DNA from: Natrarchaeobius chitinivorans | GTDB taxonomy: Archaea; Halobacteriota; Halobacteria; Halobacteriales; Natrialbaceae | NCBI RefSeq assembly: GCF_003841505.1 | Contig: NZ_REGA01000004.1 | Location: forward strand, 62,001-126,000 | Direction: 5' to 3' | DNA: 64,000 bases | Part shown: in pieces, positions 44,861 through 53,922 of the stretch | How the letters are laid out: every line of letters starts with the position of its first letter | Numbering within the stretch: position 1 is the first letter of the stretch | The notes under the pieces: model-generated | Seen by the model: only the letters and a program-made list of their open reading frames with translations | Told to the model about the DNA's origin: nothing | The model's database searches: none | Translations under genes and position numbers: made by a program

Positions 44861-45102
44861 TGGTCGGCCTCCACTTCGACAGTGAGCACGCCGTTTTTGA
44901 TAAACGTGTGCGCGTCACCTGCACCCTGGGGGAGCTCGAGTTCGTACTGGTCGTCGCCGTCGACGACGATGACGGTGCCGTCGACGAGGTCGACGGACGC
45001 GTCGTGTCGCGGGCCGAAGTCGACCGCCAGCATCGAGCTATCGTCGTACTCGTAGCGGCGGACCGGCCCGTCCGTTTCGGTGGTAAATCGATCGAGTTTC
45101 AT
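44857..45102 (-). CDS. Small Hsp20-like protein (DUF7127-like) cotranscribed with cdc48
   Basis: This 81-residue protein starts [20 protein letters not shown] and ends [12 protein letters not shown]; beta-strand-rich segments with [11 protein letters not shown] resemble the core of small heat-shock proteins. It fits a haloarchaeal family I recall as DUF7127. The TATA box TTATATAC (minus strand, 45134-45141) implies a short 5' leader. Its stop overlaps the cdc48 start by 4 nt, so it may be an adaptor or co-chaperone by inference. Confidence 0.8.
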   Translation of the reverse strand: MKLDRFTTETDGPVRRYEYDDSSMLAVDFGPRHDASVDLVDGTVIVVDGDDQYELELPQGAGDAHTFIKNGVLTVEVEADQ

Positions 45103-45322
45103 GGTATAACTAACCAGAAGTAAGCGTCCAAAGTATATAATTGTTTCCCTGGTCGAGTCGTCGAGGGCGGTACGATCCGGAAAAGACCGTTGTTCGCAGT
45201 TCACGGATCGACCGGATCCGATCGTGTGGGTTAGCCACCGCCCGGGCCGCCACCGAGGGTCAGCCCGGACCTGTCGAAATCGGCGACCAGTCTTTATGCG
45301 GGTACCTCCCGTTCGTGGACGT

Positions 45323-46096
45323 ATGGATGCGGTAACACACCATGGCCGGCAGACGGCCTACGACGTTACGTCCCGCAGCGGGGCTGGACCCCCACTCTGC
45401 TGTATCCACGGCAGTGGCGGATCACGCGATCGGTGGCGGTTCCAGCGGCGATTGGCCGACCACGCACCCGTCGTCTCGCTCGATCTCAGCGGTCACGGTG
45501 AGTCCGACGATATCGACGCGACACCGGGATACTCGACGCTTTCGGCCTACGCGGACGACGTGCTCGCCGTCGTCGACGCGACCGAGTCACGAACCCTTCT
45601 CGGTGGATCGCTCGGGGGTGCCGTGGCTCTGCACGTCCTCTTAGAGCGTGACGTCGACCTCGACGGCGTGATCCTGACCGGAACGGGTGCGCGACTCGGG
45701 GTGCTCGACGACCTGTTGACGTGGCTCCAGACCGACTTCGACCGCGCGGTCGAGTTCCTCCACGAACCGGGTTGTTTCTTCGCCGATCCGGATCCGGAGC
45801 TTCGGGACCGGTCGGTCGAGACGATGTACGAGTGCGGACAGGCAGTGACGCGCCGCGACTTTCTGACCTGTCACACGTTCGACGTCCGCGACCGTCTCGA
45901 GGAGATAGACGTTCCGACTCTCGTCATTTACGGGACGCGCGACAGGCTGACGCCACCGTGGTACCACGAGTACCTCGCCGACGAGATTCCCGACTGTGAC
46001 GCCGTCGAAATCAGTGATGTGGGCCATCTGTCGATGCTCGAGCGGCCGGAGACGTTCAACGACGCCGTCGAGGGGTTTCTGACGTCGCTCGAGTGA
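45323..46096 (+). CDS. Alpha/beta-fold hydrolase
   Basis: The 257-residue enzyme has the oxyanion-hole motif CCIHGSGGSRDRW (about 28-40), the nucleophile elbow LLGGSLGGAVAL with Ser near residue 93, the acid in VIYGTRDRLTP and the catalytic histidine in ISDVGHLSMLERPE. The substrate is unknown. The ATG at 45323 is placed by a TATA-like CTTTATGC (45291-45298). It is divergent from the cdc48 operon. Confidence 0.88.
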   Translation: MDAVTHHGRQTAYDVTSRSGAGPPLCCIHGSGGSRDRWRFQRRLADHAPVVSLDLSGHGESDDIDATPGYSTLSAYADDVLAVVDATESRTLLGGSLGGAVALHVLLERDVDLDGVILTGTGARLGVLDDLLTWLQTDFDRAVEFLHEPGCFFADPDPELRDRSVETMYECGQAVTRRDFLTCHTFDVRDRLEEIDVPTLVIYGTRDRLTPPWYHEYLADEIPDCDAVEISDVGHLSMLERPETFNDAVEGFLTSLE

Positions 46097-46159
46097 GACC
46101 CATCTTCGAGCGCGACTCGTCCCGCGAGGCTTAAGAGGAGCGGGTCGGGAGTATCACCT

Positions 46160-46396
46160 GTGCCAGAACCCGTCGAAACCACCTCTCCGGACGGCGTCGA
46201 TTTCGGCTGGGTGATGCAGGTCACCTTCGTCACGACGATTCTGGTCGGCGCGCCGATCGTCGCCGTCCTCTCGACGTCTGCCGATCTCCCGACGTGGGGC
46301 GCTCGAGCGGAGTTCGCGATCCGCGTAGGCGCACCGATCTGGTTCGTCACGTCGATACTCGTCTTCGTCTACGCGAAACGAACACACGGCGACTGA
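46160..46396 (+). CDS. Small membrane protein (DUF5822-like)
   Basis: The 78-residue protein has two membrane helices (about 19-41 and 53-73), with RVGAPIWFVTSILVFVYAKR near the end, matching the DUF5822 pattern as I remember it. The start is GTG, preceded by TTAAGAGG about 27 nt upstream. The stop TGA lies in the first bases of family A copy 7. Confidence 0.78.
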   Translation: MPEPVETTSPDGVDFGWVMQVTFVTTILVGAPIVAVLSTSADLPTWGARAEFAIRVGAPIWFVTSILVFVYAKRTHGD

Positions 46397-46474
46397 GCCG
46401 AATTGCTGTACCGGTTCACCCGTGACCGCGAGATGGCCCCGGTCTCCGGAAATGACTTCTAGTAAACCGTCTCA
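46394..46474. repeat. Dispersed palindrome family A, copy 7 (both stops inside)
   Basis: TGAGCCGAATTGCTGTACCG at the left and TTCTAGTAAACCGTCTCA at the right are inverted; the inner part is diverged. It lies precisely between two convergent genes: its left TGA is the stop of the DUF5822-like gene and its right TCA (46472-46474) is the stop of the HAD gene on the other strand. A hairpin would end both transcripts. Confidence 0.82.
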
Positions 46475-46996
46475 GTCGCCGACGTACTCGAAGGCCGTTC
46501 CCGCCCGGTCGGCCGTCAGTTCGTCTCGAGGCGAATCGCCGACGAACAGCGTCTCCCCGGGCGACGCGTCGAGTTCCTCGACGGCCCAGAGCAACGGTTC
46601 GGGATCCGGTTTTCTGGTCGCGACCGTATCGCGGCCGACGACGACGTCGACTGCGGTTCTCAGGTCGTGTTCCTCGAGGGCGATCCGACAGGCCGCTTCG
46701 CAGTTGAGCGAACAGACCCCGACTGGAACCGTCCGCTCGAGTAACTCCTCCGCGTGAGCCAGCCGTGGCGACGTCGGCGCACCCTCGCGTTCGTGGGCGG
46801 CGATCGTCGACTCGACCTCGCGGGCGAGGCCGACCTCGCTCGCGTCCTCGAGCATGTCCCACAGATCCCTGCTCTGTGGATCGACGTCCGCGGCGTCGTA
46901 CACCCCGAGGACGTCGGCGGCGACCGCGTCCCAGTCGACGTCGAGGTCGACGAGCGTTCCGTCTAAGTCGTACACGATGGCGTCGTAGTCGGTCAC
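46472..46996 (-). CDS. HAD-superfamily hydrolase (phosphatase)
   Basis: The 174-residue protein has motif I VYDLDGTLVDLDVDW (about 8-22), motif II VGVCSLNCEAA and motif IV FVGDSPRDELTADRAG near 150-165, with a small helical cap. It resembles phosphoglycolate phosphatases. The exact substrate is unknown. It is convergent with the DUF5822-like gene. Confidence 0.88.
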   Translation of the reverse strand: MTDYDAIVYDLDGTLVDLDVDWDAVAADVLGVYDAADVDPQSRDLWDMLEDASEVGLAREVESTIAAHEREGAPTSPRLAHAEELLERTVPVGVCSLNCEAACRIALEEHDLRTAVDVVVGRDTVATRKPDPEPLLWAVEELDASPGETLFVGDSPRDELTADRAGTAFEYVGD

Positions 46997-47098
46997 GGAC
47001 GTCGGTACGCGGTCGGGAAAAATATACTGTCGGCTTCGGATCGGCGGGGCCGTAGGCGATCTCGGAGGCGAGCGTACTCGCCAGGTTTCGGGAGGCTG

Positions 47099-48373
47099 TC
47101 AACCGAGTCGCGCAAGTCGGTTGAGCGCGTACACCGTCCGCAACACGTCCACGCTCTTTCCCTGATCGAAGACGAGTTCGTCAGTCTCGAGGGTGTGCTG
47201 GAGGGTGTCCTGGGAGGCGTGTTCCGGCGCTGCTGCGATCCCGGCGTCGTTTTCTGCGACCCACTTCATCACGCGGAGGTCGCTTTTCGAATCGCCCATC
47301 ACGAGCGCGAACGGATCGTCGACGCCGAGGACGTCGAGCGCGCGTTCGACGCCGGCGACCTTGTTCAACTCGAGGCTGCCTATTTCCGCGGCGTCGGCCT
47401 CGTAGTAGGCGACGTCGATGCGCTCTAAAACGTCGGCGAGAGCGTCGGGAACGGCGTCGGTATCGAGATCCGGGTAGGCTCCCTCGCCCTCGAGTACGCC
47501 CCTGATTTCGGGGTCCTGTGCCGCGTAGAACGCTCGGGTCCAGTCCCGGACCGTCTCGTCGTTCCCACCGATAGTGGCGTCTTCGCCAGCGTCGAACTCG
47601 AGGGTCGTCCCGACCGCGTCGGCCAGCAGGTCGATCAGGTAGACCAGCGCCTCATCGATAACCTCGCGGGCGTTCGAGGACCCCGTCTCGTAGTTCGGTT
47701 TCATCGTGACGTTGAACTCGTTACCCTGCAGGTGACAGCCCCGCCGGAGCGTCTCGGGGGCTTCGGGCAGGACGCGCGATCGCACTTCGTCGAAGACGCT
47801 CCTTATCCCGTCGTCCAAATCCTCGTAGAGCAACTGTTTCGTCTGCGCGCCGTGGCCCGGGGTGAACACGCCCGTCCCCGCCTCGTAGACGATCGAGAGA
47901 TCGCCCGAGTGGACGATCTCGCTACCCAGTCCCTGAATCGCGAATCCCTTGACGTTCTCTAAGGTCTGGCCCGTACAGATGACGATCGGGACGCCGGCGT
48001 CGTGAAACTCCGTCAGCATGTACAGCGTTTCTCGTGGAATCTCGTTGTCGGTCCCTCCCGCCGATCGCAGCGTTTCGTCGACGTCGAGGACGAGCACGTT
48101 CACGGCCCGTCCGTACTTCGCCTCGAGGTCGAGCGCCGTAAACGCCTGATCGCGGTTGGCCCGGGCGGCGACCTCCGCGAACGTCTCTCCGGTCGCGAAA
48201 TTCGATCGGATCTCGTCTTTGCGGTGCTCGAGTTCTTCGGTCGCACCCTGCCAGTGCTCGAGTGCCACCCGGGAGTCGACGGCCGGAAAGACGTCGACGA
48301 ACTCCTGGTACTCCCGCAACGTCTCCGTATCGTACTCGTCGTAGAGGCGGTAGACGAGATCGTATCGCTCCAT
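47099..48373 (-). CDS. HAD-superfamily phosphatase with long N-terminal region
   Basis: The 424-residue protein has motif I LVLDVDETLRSAGG (near 118-131), motif II VPIVICTGQTLENVKGF, and a late motif MGDSKSDLRVMKWVAEN near 375-391, as in the C2-capped HAD (Cof/MPGP) group. The first 110 residues are helical and acidic and not clearly HAD-like. The start at 48373 is chosen over earlier in-frame codons. Substrate unknown. Confidence 0.82.
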   Translation of the reverse strand: MERYDLVYRLYDEYDTETLREYQEFVDVFPAVDSRVALEHWQGATEELEHRKDEIRSNFATGETFAEVAARANRDQAFTALDLEAKYGRAVNVLVLDVDETLRSAGGTDNEIPRETLYMLTEFHDAGVPIVICTGQTLENVKGFAIQGLGSEIVHSGDLSIVYEAGTGVFTPGHGAQTKQLLYEDLDDGIRSVFDEVRSRVLPEAPETLRRGCHLQGNEFNVTMKPNYETGSSNAREVIDEALVYLIDLLADAVGTTLEFDAGEDATIGGNDETVRDWTRAFYAAQDPEIRGVLEGEGAYPDLDTDAVPDALADVLERIDVAYYEADAAEIGSLELNKVAGVERALDVLGVDDPFALVMGDSKSDLRVMKWVAENDAGIAAAPEHASQDTLQHTLETDELVFDQGKSVDVLRTVYALNRLARLG

Positions 48374-48525
48374 CTTATCCCTACCCTCGAACGGCGACCG
48401 TAGAAGGGTTTCGTCTGTCAGGCCGTCGACAGTAGGACCGATCGCTACGCTCGATTCGTCCAATCGGTACACTCGACTCGTCGAACGACGACACGTCTAT
48501 AAAATCAGCGCGCGAACTCGCCGGT

Positions 48526-49176
48526 ATGAAGAACGTCGACGATCTGATCGAGAGTGCCGCAGAGCTCGAAACGCGAGGGCTGTCGAAGGGGGAGATCGCG
48601 GACGAACTGAACGTCTCGAGGGAAACCGCGAGCTGGCTCGTCGAACGAAGCGACGCGGCCTCGGTGGACGAACCGGCTCCGAGCGGGCAGGATCGGTCCG
48701 TCGGCGAACCACAGGACATCCACGTCGACTGGTCCGCGATCGGCCGCGACAGCGGACGGATGTGTCACATCGCCGCCGCGATGGCCGATCTCCTCGCCAA
48801 ACACGGAGAAGACGTCGACCTGACGATCGGCATCGAGAAAGCCGGCGGGCCGATCGCGACGCTCGTCGCGCGGGAACTCGAGACCGACCTGGGGACGTAC
48901 ACGCCGGCGAAACACCAGTGGGAGGAAGGCGACATCGAAGACCTCGGCGGGACGTTCTCCCGGAATTTCGCGACCATCCGGGACCGGGAGTGTTACGTCG
49001 TCGACGACACCATCACGAGCGGAACGACGATGCGCGAAACGATCGAGGCGATTCGCGCCGAGGGTGGAGAGCCCCTCGCCTGCGTCGTTCTGGCGGACAA
49101 GCAAGGCATCGAAACGGTCGACGACGTCCCCGTTTACTCGCTTTTGCAGGTCATCAGCGTCGGCAAGGACGAGTGA
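48526..49176 (+). CDS. gfcR: GfcR-type sugar-metabolism regulator (PRT-fold)
   Basis: The 216-residue protein has an N-terminal HTH (residues 18-40, LSKGEIADELNVSRETASWL) and a phosphoribosyltransferase domain with the PRPP motif ECYVVDDTITSGTTMRETIE (about 155-174). This combination matches GfcR of Haloferax volcanii, a transcription regulator of glycolysis genes once annotated as PyrE2. Role here inferred from that. The TATA box TCTATAAAATC (about 48496-48506) makes it leaderless. Confidence 0.9.
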   Translation: MKNVDDLIESAAELETRGLSKGEIADELNVSRETASWLVERSDAASVDEPAPSGQDRSVGEPQDIHVDWSAIGRDSGRMCHIAAAMADLLAKHGEDVDLTIGIEKAGGPIATLVARELETDLGTYTPAKHQWEEGDIEDLGGTFSRNFATIRDRECYVVDDTITSGTTMRETIEAIRAEGGEPLACVVLADKQGIETVDDVPVYSLLQVISVGKDE

Positions 49177-49500
49177 TCGCCGGTCGCGACCGAAAGACGG
49201 TCACCGCAAGCGCCGTCGGACCGGTGGTTTGACCCCGTCCAGTCTCGTTCACGCTCGAGCACCTCGCTGTCGGGACAGGTTTTTCGGGAACTGTCGCTGT
49301 TACGTACCCGTAAGCGACCGTTGTGTGAGAGACCGGATAGCCGTGACCGCCGCCGTATTTCCAGGAGAGTGTGACCCGTCTGACAGTCGTCGTTCGTCCT
49401 CCTCGCCGTGTTCGTCTCTTCGACGCTCGCTGCGAATATAACACGCGTTGACCGCCGAAACGGAGCCCCGGTATCTTGGCTCCCCGTGGATTCGGGTCCG
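49177..49500. other. Intergenic region before a Tat lipoprotein
   Basis: About 320 nt without a gene on either strand. AATATAACAC near 49434 is a TATA-like box about 60 nt before the lipoprotein start. Nothing else is recognised. Confidence 0.5.
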
Positions 49501-49719
49501 ATGACGATGAAGCGTACGATTACACGTCGCCGAATGATCACGATAGGCACAGCAGTTGGCGTAACCGCACTCGCGGGTTGTGGCGAGGAAGGTCCGGGCG
49601 AAGAAGAGGAGGAAACGCCGGCGAACGACGAACCGGCCGATCCGGACGACGAAGAGGAGCTAAACGACGAACCGGAAAACGGTGACGAAGCCGCCGACGA
49701 AAACGGTGACGATCTGTAG
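49501..49719 (+). CDS. Short Tat-dependent lipoprotein
   Basis: The 72-residue protein has the twin-arginine motif TITRRRMITIG (6-16), a hydrophobic stretch and the lipobox ALAGC ending at C27, the haloarchaeal Tat-lipoprotein layout. After Cys there are only acidic residues with Pro and Asn. It is tiny and its role is unknown; it may be a truncated gene. ATG at 49507 is an alternative start. Confidence 0.7.
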   Translation: MTMKRTITRRRMITIGTAVGVTALAGCGEEGPGEEEEETPANDEPADPDDEEELNDEPENGDEAADENGDDL

Positions 49720-49746
49720 CTCCCGAACACTACATCGATCCAGCCG

Positions 49747-49835
49747 TCGACTCGAGTTGCGTACTGATCCGGTCATCTACCGAGTTGCGTATCGATTCAG
49801 TCGCCGACTCGACTGTCGCACCGATCCGGCGGTTC
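49747..49835. repeat. Degenerate tandem repeat of about 28-30 bp
   Basis: Three imperfect units: CGACTCGAGTTGCGTACTGA, then TACCGAGTTGCGTATCGATT, then CGACTCGACTGTCGCACCGA, each followed by T-C-C/A-G-G/T. They lie between the lipoprotein gene and the 3' end of a convergent TFB gene. Confidence 0.55.
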
Positions 49836-49901
49836 TGAGTACTCGCGTCTGCCGGCGTCGTCTTCGGTGTCAAAAAATGACTGGTGCGTACGGAGACGCG
49901 T

Positions 49902-50864
49902 CTAGCCGTGAATGCCCATCGCTTCGATCTGTTCTTGATACCGATTCCGGATCGTTACTTCGGTGACCTGCGCGACGTCTGCGACCTCGCGCTGGGTCTT
50001 TTTCTCGTTACAGAGCAACGAGGCAGCGTAGATCGCAGCTGCGGCGTATCCGGTCGGTGATTTGCCCGAGAGCAGCCCTTCCTCGGCCGTCTTCTCGATG
50101 ATTTCGTTTGCTTTCGTCTGGACCTCTTCGGACAGTTCGAGTTCAGAACAGAAGCGCGGGACGTATTTCTTCGGATCGACGGGTCGCATCTCGAGGCCGA
50201 GTTCCTGCGAGATGTACCGATACGTCCGACCGATCTCTTTTCGTTCGACGCGTGAGACTTCCGAAATTTCTTCGAGACTTCGTGGAATTCCTTCTTTGCG
50301 ACAGGCGGCGTACAGTGCCGACGTCGCGACGCCCTCGATGGATCGACCGCGGATGAGGTCTTCTTTGAGCGCGCGCCGGTAGATAACCGACGCGACCTCG
50401 CGCACTGACCGTGGCACCCCGAGTGCGGAGGCCATGCGATCGATTTCACTGAGCGCAAACTGAAGGTTTCGTTCGCCGGCGTCTTTCGTTCGGATGCGTT
50501 CTTGCCACTTTCGCAGCCGGTGCATCTGGCTGCGTTTTTTCGAGGAAATAGAGCGACCGTAGGCGTCTTTGTCCTTCCAGTCGATGGTCGTCGTCAGTCC
50601 CTTGTCGTGCATCGTCTGCGTCGTCGGCGCGCCGACGCGGGACTTTTCCTGCCGTTCCTGGTGGTTGAACGCCCGCCACTCCGGACCGGGGTCTATCTTC
50701 TCTTCTTCCACGACGAGCCCACAGTCTTCACAGATGAGCTCACCCCGGTCAGAGTCCTTAACGAGATTATCCGATTCACACTCGGGACACGCACGTACTC
50801 CCTCCTGATCCTCAGTCTCGTCCGTCTCACGCGTTCGCTCCCGCTGGCGGGTGGACCGTGTCAT
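49902..50864 (-). CDS. tfb: Transcription initiation factor TFB (copy 2, divergent)
   Basis: The 320-residue TFB has the zinc ribbon CPECES...CEDCG (26-49), the B-reader [19 protein letters not shown] (61-79), and the two cyclin repeats starting at [16 protein letters not shown] and [16 protein letters not shown], with the C-terminal [18 protein letters not shown]. It is clearly different from the pair at 15742 and 59625 (for example [20 protein letters not shown]). The TATA box TTTATATAC (minus strand, about 50890-50899) is near the start, so the transcript is leaderless or nearly so. Confidence 0.96.
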   Translation of the reverse strand: MTRSTRQRERTRETDETEDQEGVRACPECESDNLVKDSDRGELICEDCGLVVEEEKIDPGPEWRAFNHQERQEKSRVGAPTTQTMHDKGLTTTIDWKDKDAYGRSISSKKRSQMHRLRKWQERIRTKDAGERNLQFALSEIDRMASALGVPRSVREVASVIYRRALKEDLIRGRSIEGVATSALYAACRKEGIPRSLEEISEVSRVERKEIGRTYRYISQELGLEMRPVDPKKYVPRFCSELELSEEVQTKANEIIEKTAEEGLLSGKSPTGYAAAAIYAASLLCNEKKTQREVADVAQVTEVTIRNRYQEQIEAMGIHG

Positions 50865-51024
50865 CGCACTTTTATAGTAGTATCACCATAGTATATAAAC
50901 CCTTGGACTCTGTTTTTCTCCGTTAGCGGTTATCCGCGAAATACTGGCAGTAGAGGCGGTCAAAGCTGTAGTTTCCGATTAAAAACCGGAAAGACTTTAT
51001 CCGGAAATCGGCGATGGACAACGG

Positions 51025-51618
51025 ATGCCGGTTATCGAATGTGACGTCGAAGCGGCGCGCGAGCGCCTCGAGGGTGCGGGCGTGAGTGTCGAAGCCGGAA
51101 ACACCGACCACGAGCGCTGGCGAGCGAGCCGAGGGGGCGCAACGGCAGTCGCCTACGACGACAAAGTCGTCGTACAGGGTGACACCCCGCGGGACCTCGA
51201 AGCGGTGCTTCGGGACGGCGGCGGTCGTGCACACGTCTACTTCGACGGCGGCGCGCGCGGCAATCCCGGTCCAGCGGGGATCGGCTGGGTGATCGTCACG
51301 AGCGAGGGGATCGTCGCCGAAGGAAAGGAGACGATCGGTCGCGCGACGAACAACCAGGCCGAGTACGAGGCGCTCATCACGGCACTCGAGGCGGCCCGCG
51401 ACTACGGCTACGACGAGGTCGACGTCCGCGGAGACTCCGAACTGATCGTCAAACAGGTTCGCGGCGAGTACAATACCAACGACCCCGAACTCCGCGAGAA
51501 ACGCGTCACCGTCCACGAACTGCTCGCGAACTTCGACGAGTGGAGCCTCGAGCACGTCCCGCGCGAGGTGAACGACCGCGCGGACCGGCTAGCAAACGAA
51601 GCGCTAGACGAGCGGTGA
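51025..51618 (+). CDS. rnhA: Ribonuclease HI
   Basis: The 197-residue protein has a catalytic C-terminal RNase HI domain: D74 in VYFDGGARGNPG, E113 in NNQAEYEAL, D137 in VRGDSELIVKQV and D184 or D187 in NDRADRLANEA. The N-terminal 65 residues form an extra domain seen in other haloarchaeal RNases HI. It removes RNA from RNA:DNA hybrids. A TATA box GACTTTATCC (50991-51000) gives a leaderless start. Confidence 0.95.
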   Translation: MPVIECDVEAARERLEGAGVSVEAGNTDHERWRASRGGATAVAYDDKVVVQGDTPRDLEAVLRDGGGRAHVYFDGGARGNPGPAGIGWVIVTSEGIVAEGKETIGRATNNQAEYEALITALEAARDYGYDEVDVRGDSELIVKQVRGEYNTNDPELREKRVTVHELLANFDEWSLEHVPREVNDRADRLANEALDER

Positions 51619-51693
51619 TCGGCCGGCGAGACGACGGCTGTCGACGTGGCCCGAATCGGCAAGGGAAAAACGCTCGCGACACAACACCCACTC

Positions 51694-52401
51694 ATGAGTG
51701 ATTTCGACGGGCAAGATCTCGGCCGCGCGGACGATACGACCGAACGCGTCGAGGTCCGCGACGCGGACGACGGTGCCGAGACTGAGGACGAGGGCGAAGC
51801 CAACGGGATTAGCGTCGACAACGACCGAAACGGCGGGGACGACGAACTATCCGATGCCGTCGTCGAGGAGGCCGAACGCCTCACCCGTCTCGAGCGAACG
51901 GCGACCGACGACAACGAGCGGCGTGCCCGCAGGCGACGCCGGGACGCGCTCCTCGAGGAGTACGGATTCACTGCCCGGATCCGCGAGGACGACGGCGACG
52001 CGGTGCTCGTCGTCCATCCCGAGGAGTGGCACGAAGACGGCGTCGTCCACCCGGACCGGATCGATGACCTCTCACGAGCGGTCGAAGTGGCCCTCGAGGG
52101 GACCGGCGATCCCGACGACTGGGACGCAGTCGACGCTCACAACCGCGAACTCGCTGCGCGTGTCAGAGAGCGCTACGGCGAGGTTCACGGCGAAAATGCG
52201 GCCGCGCTCGCGGATTTCGTCGGCAATCACTACGCGAAGCGGATCGACTCGCTGACGGGACCGGAGCTTTCGGAGTTTCTCACCGAGTACTTCGTTCGCA
52301 ACGCCTGGCCGTCACGTGCCCAGCGTGACGCCGTCGAAGAATCGATCGAGTTGGTGTACGAGGAGGTCGACGAACCGGTGCCCGAGTTCCGGGTTCGGTA
52401 G
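51694..52401 (+). CDS. rnhA-operon protein (DUF7108-like)
   Basis: The 235-residue protein is acidic for its first 65 residues; the rest includes EEAERLTRLERTATDDNERR, ALLEEYGFTARIREDDGDA and FVGNHYAKRIDSLTGPEL. It resembles a haloarchaeal protein commonly called rnhA operon protein (DUF7108). Function is unknown. The start MSDFDGQ at 51694 is preferred to a GTG at 51646. Confidence 0.75.
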   Translation: MSDFDGQDLGRADDTTERVEVRDADDGAETEDEGEANGISVDNDRNGGDDELSDAVVEEAERLTRLERTATDDNERRARRRRRDALLEEYGFTARIREDDGDAVLVVHPEEWHEDGVVHPDRIDDLSRAVEVALEGTGDPDDWDAVDAHNRELAARVRERYGEVHGENAAALADFVGNHYAKRIDSLTGPELSEFLTEYFVRNAWPSRAQRDAVEESIELVYEEVDEPVPEFRVR

Positions 52402-52415
52402 ACCACCCGTACGCT

Positions 52416-52775
52416 TCAGTAGCTTTCGTCTACGATGTCGCGGATTTCGTCCGCGCGGTCGTCGCCGGTGACGACCTTCGAGAGCGTCCAGCGGACGCCG
52501 TCGAGGACGGCGTCGTAGCCGTCGTCGGTCAGGGAGTACTGGTTCGTTCGCTTGTCGAGTTCGCTCTTTTCGACCAGTCCGAGTTCGACGAGTTCGTCGA
52601 GGTTCGGGTAGAGGCGACCGTGGTTCACCTCGGTGCCGTAGTACTCCTCGAGTTCGCGTTTGATCGCCAGCCCGTACATCGGTTCCTTCGCGAGGATGGT
52701 GAGGATGTTGGTCTGGAACGCGGTAAGTTCACGTGCAATGCTCTGTTCGCCGGTGATTGATTGTGCCTCTGACAT
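52416..52775 (-). CDS. PadR-family transcription regulator
   Basis: The 119-residue protein is a winged-helix PadR regulator: LTAFQTNILTILAKEPMYGLAIKRELEEYYG, then NHGRLYPNLDELVELGLVEKSELDKRTNQYSLTDDG. PadR proteins usually repress nearby or stress genes. A TATA box TTAAATAG (minus strand, about 52798-52805) and a CCAA-N4-TTGG palindrome at 52811-52822 just upstream may be its own operator. It is divergent from ppa. Confidence 0.93.
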   Translation of the reverse strand: MSEAQSITGEQSIARELTAFQTNILTILAKEPMYGLAIKRELEEYYGTEVNHGRLYPNLDELVELGLVEKSELDKRTNQYSLTDDGYDAVLDGVRWTLSKVVTGDDRADEIRDIVDESY

Positions 52776-52970
52776 ACTTCTGTAAATGTCACCAGACTAT
52801 TTAAGACTTGCCAACTATTTGGTTTCTGAGGCGGCCAGGCGGTGTGTAACCGCTGGTGGCGGCCGAACGGTCCCCGTCCGGTCGCGTCTGTCGGCTGTCT
52901 GGTAGCCGTCAATTACCGTTCGAACGTGATTACGAAAGTACTTTTTGATCCACGACAGATTCTCAGGTAC

Positions 52971-53504
52971 ATGGTCAATCTCTGGGAAGACCTCGAAACC
53001 GGACCGAATCCGCCAGAAGAGATCTATGCCGTCGTCGAGTGTCTCAAGGGCGAGCGCAATAAGTACGAGTACGACAAGGACGTCCCCGGTGTCGTTCTCG
53101 ACCGCGTCTTGCACAGCAACGTCCACTACCCGAGCGATTACGGCTTCATCCCGCAATCGTACTACGACGACGAGGATCCGTTCGACGTACTCGTCCTCGT
53201 CGAGGACCAGACGTTCCCCGGCTGTGTCATCGAGGCTCGCCCCGTCGCACTGATGAAGATGGACGACGACGGCGAACAGGACGACAAAGTCATCGCCGTC
53301 CCCACCGAAGATCCCCGCTTCGATCACATCGAGGATCTCGAGGACATTCCTCGACAGCAGCGTGAGGAGATCGACGAGTTCTTCGCGACCTACAAGAATC
53401 TCGAGGAAGGCAAAGAAGTCGAAACCCTCGGCTGGGAGGACCGACAGGCCGCATACGACGCGATCGAACACGCACAGGATCTCTACGAGCAACACTTCGG
53501 GTAA
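52971..53504 (+). CDS. ppa: Inorganic pyrophosphatase
   Basis: The 177-residue soluble (family I) pyrophosphatase has the metal motif DEDPFDVLVLVED with two of the active aspartates, the N-terminal VIECLKGERNKYEYDKD-like ECLKGERNKYEYDKD, and LHSNVHYPSDYGFIPQ. It hydrolyses PPi from nucleotide reactions. The ATG at 52971 is preferred; the frame is open upstream to 52842 without homology. An AT-rich TACTTTTTGATC lies 20-30 nt upstream. Confidence 0.96.
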   Translation: MVNLWEDLETGPNPPEEIYAVVECLKGERNKYEYDKDVPGVVLDRVLHSNVHYPSDYGFIPQSYYDDEDPFDVLVLVEDQTFPGCVIEARPVALMKMDDDGEQDDKVIAVPTEDPRFDHIEDLEDIPRQQREEIDEFFATYKNLEEGKEVETLGWEDRQAAYDAIEHAQDLYEQHFG

Positions 53505-53616
53505 TTCGACTTCACCTAACTCGACCGCCGATTCACTCGAGTTATTTCACCGCGTTTCCTCATGCATTATGAGCATGGGTAATTTTATCCGGGTCAGTCT
53601 CGTAGATTCACTCGTT

Positions 53617-53751
53617 ATGGCAGCAACCGATCCGTCCGTCCACGACCCGACAGAAACCGGTGACAGGGAGGATCAACGCGTCGGGTTGGCTCACCCGACC
53701 GTCGTTCCAACCAACTTCGATCCGGACGCCCCGAGCGGACGAGACGAGTGA
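53617..53751 (+). CDS. Possible 44-residue acidic protein
   Basis: The ORF begins MAATDPSVHDPTETGDREDQ and ends DAPSGRDE; it has no hydrophobic segment or cysteine and is not recognised. A TATA-like AATTTTATCC at 53581-53590 is about 30 nt upstream, supporting a leaderless gene. The same frame can start at an ATG at 53572 by 15 more residues. Codon choice is normal for this genome. Confidence 0.45.
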   Translation: MAATDPSVHDPTETGDREDQRVGLAHPTVVPTNFDPDAPSGRDE

Positions 53752-53922
53752 TCGGATTTCCGCCGTCTCCCCGCATACGTTCTCTCGTATCGATCTCGCG
53801 GTAAAACCGGGAGCGAGTCGTGACCCCACCGGATGTCGGGAATCGTGCCGTCCGTTCCCGCATTTTCTCAAAACAGTTTCTCGAAACGAACCTTCTTGTA
53901 TGCGGTCGAACTACGACCGCCC

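Noticed and set aside
42566-45055. 829-codon open frame on the plus strand opposite cdc48
   Set aside because: It is antisense to a fully conserved AAA+ gene; high GC makes such frames open by chance.
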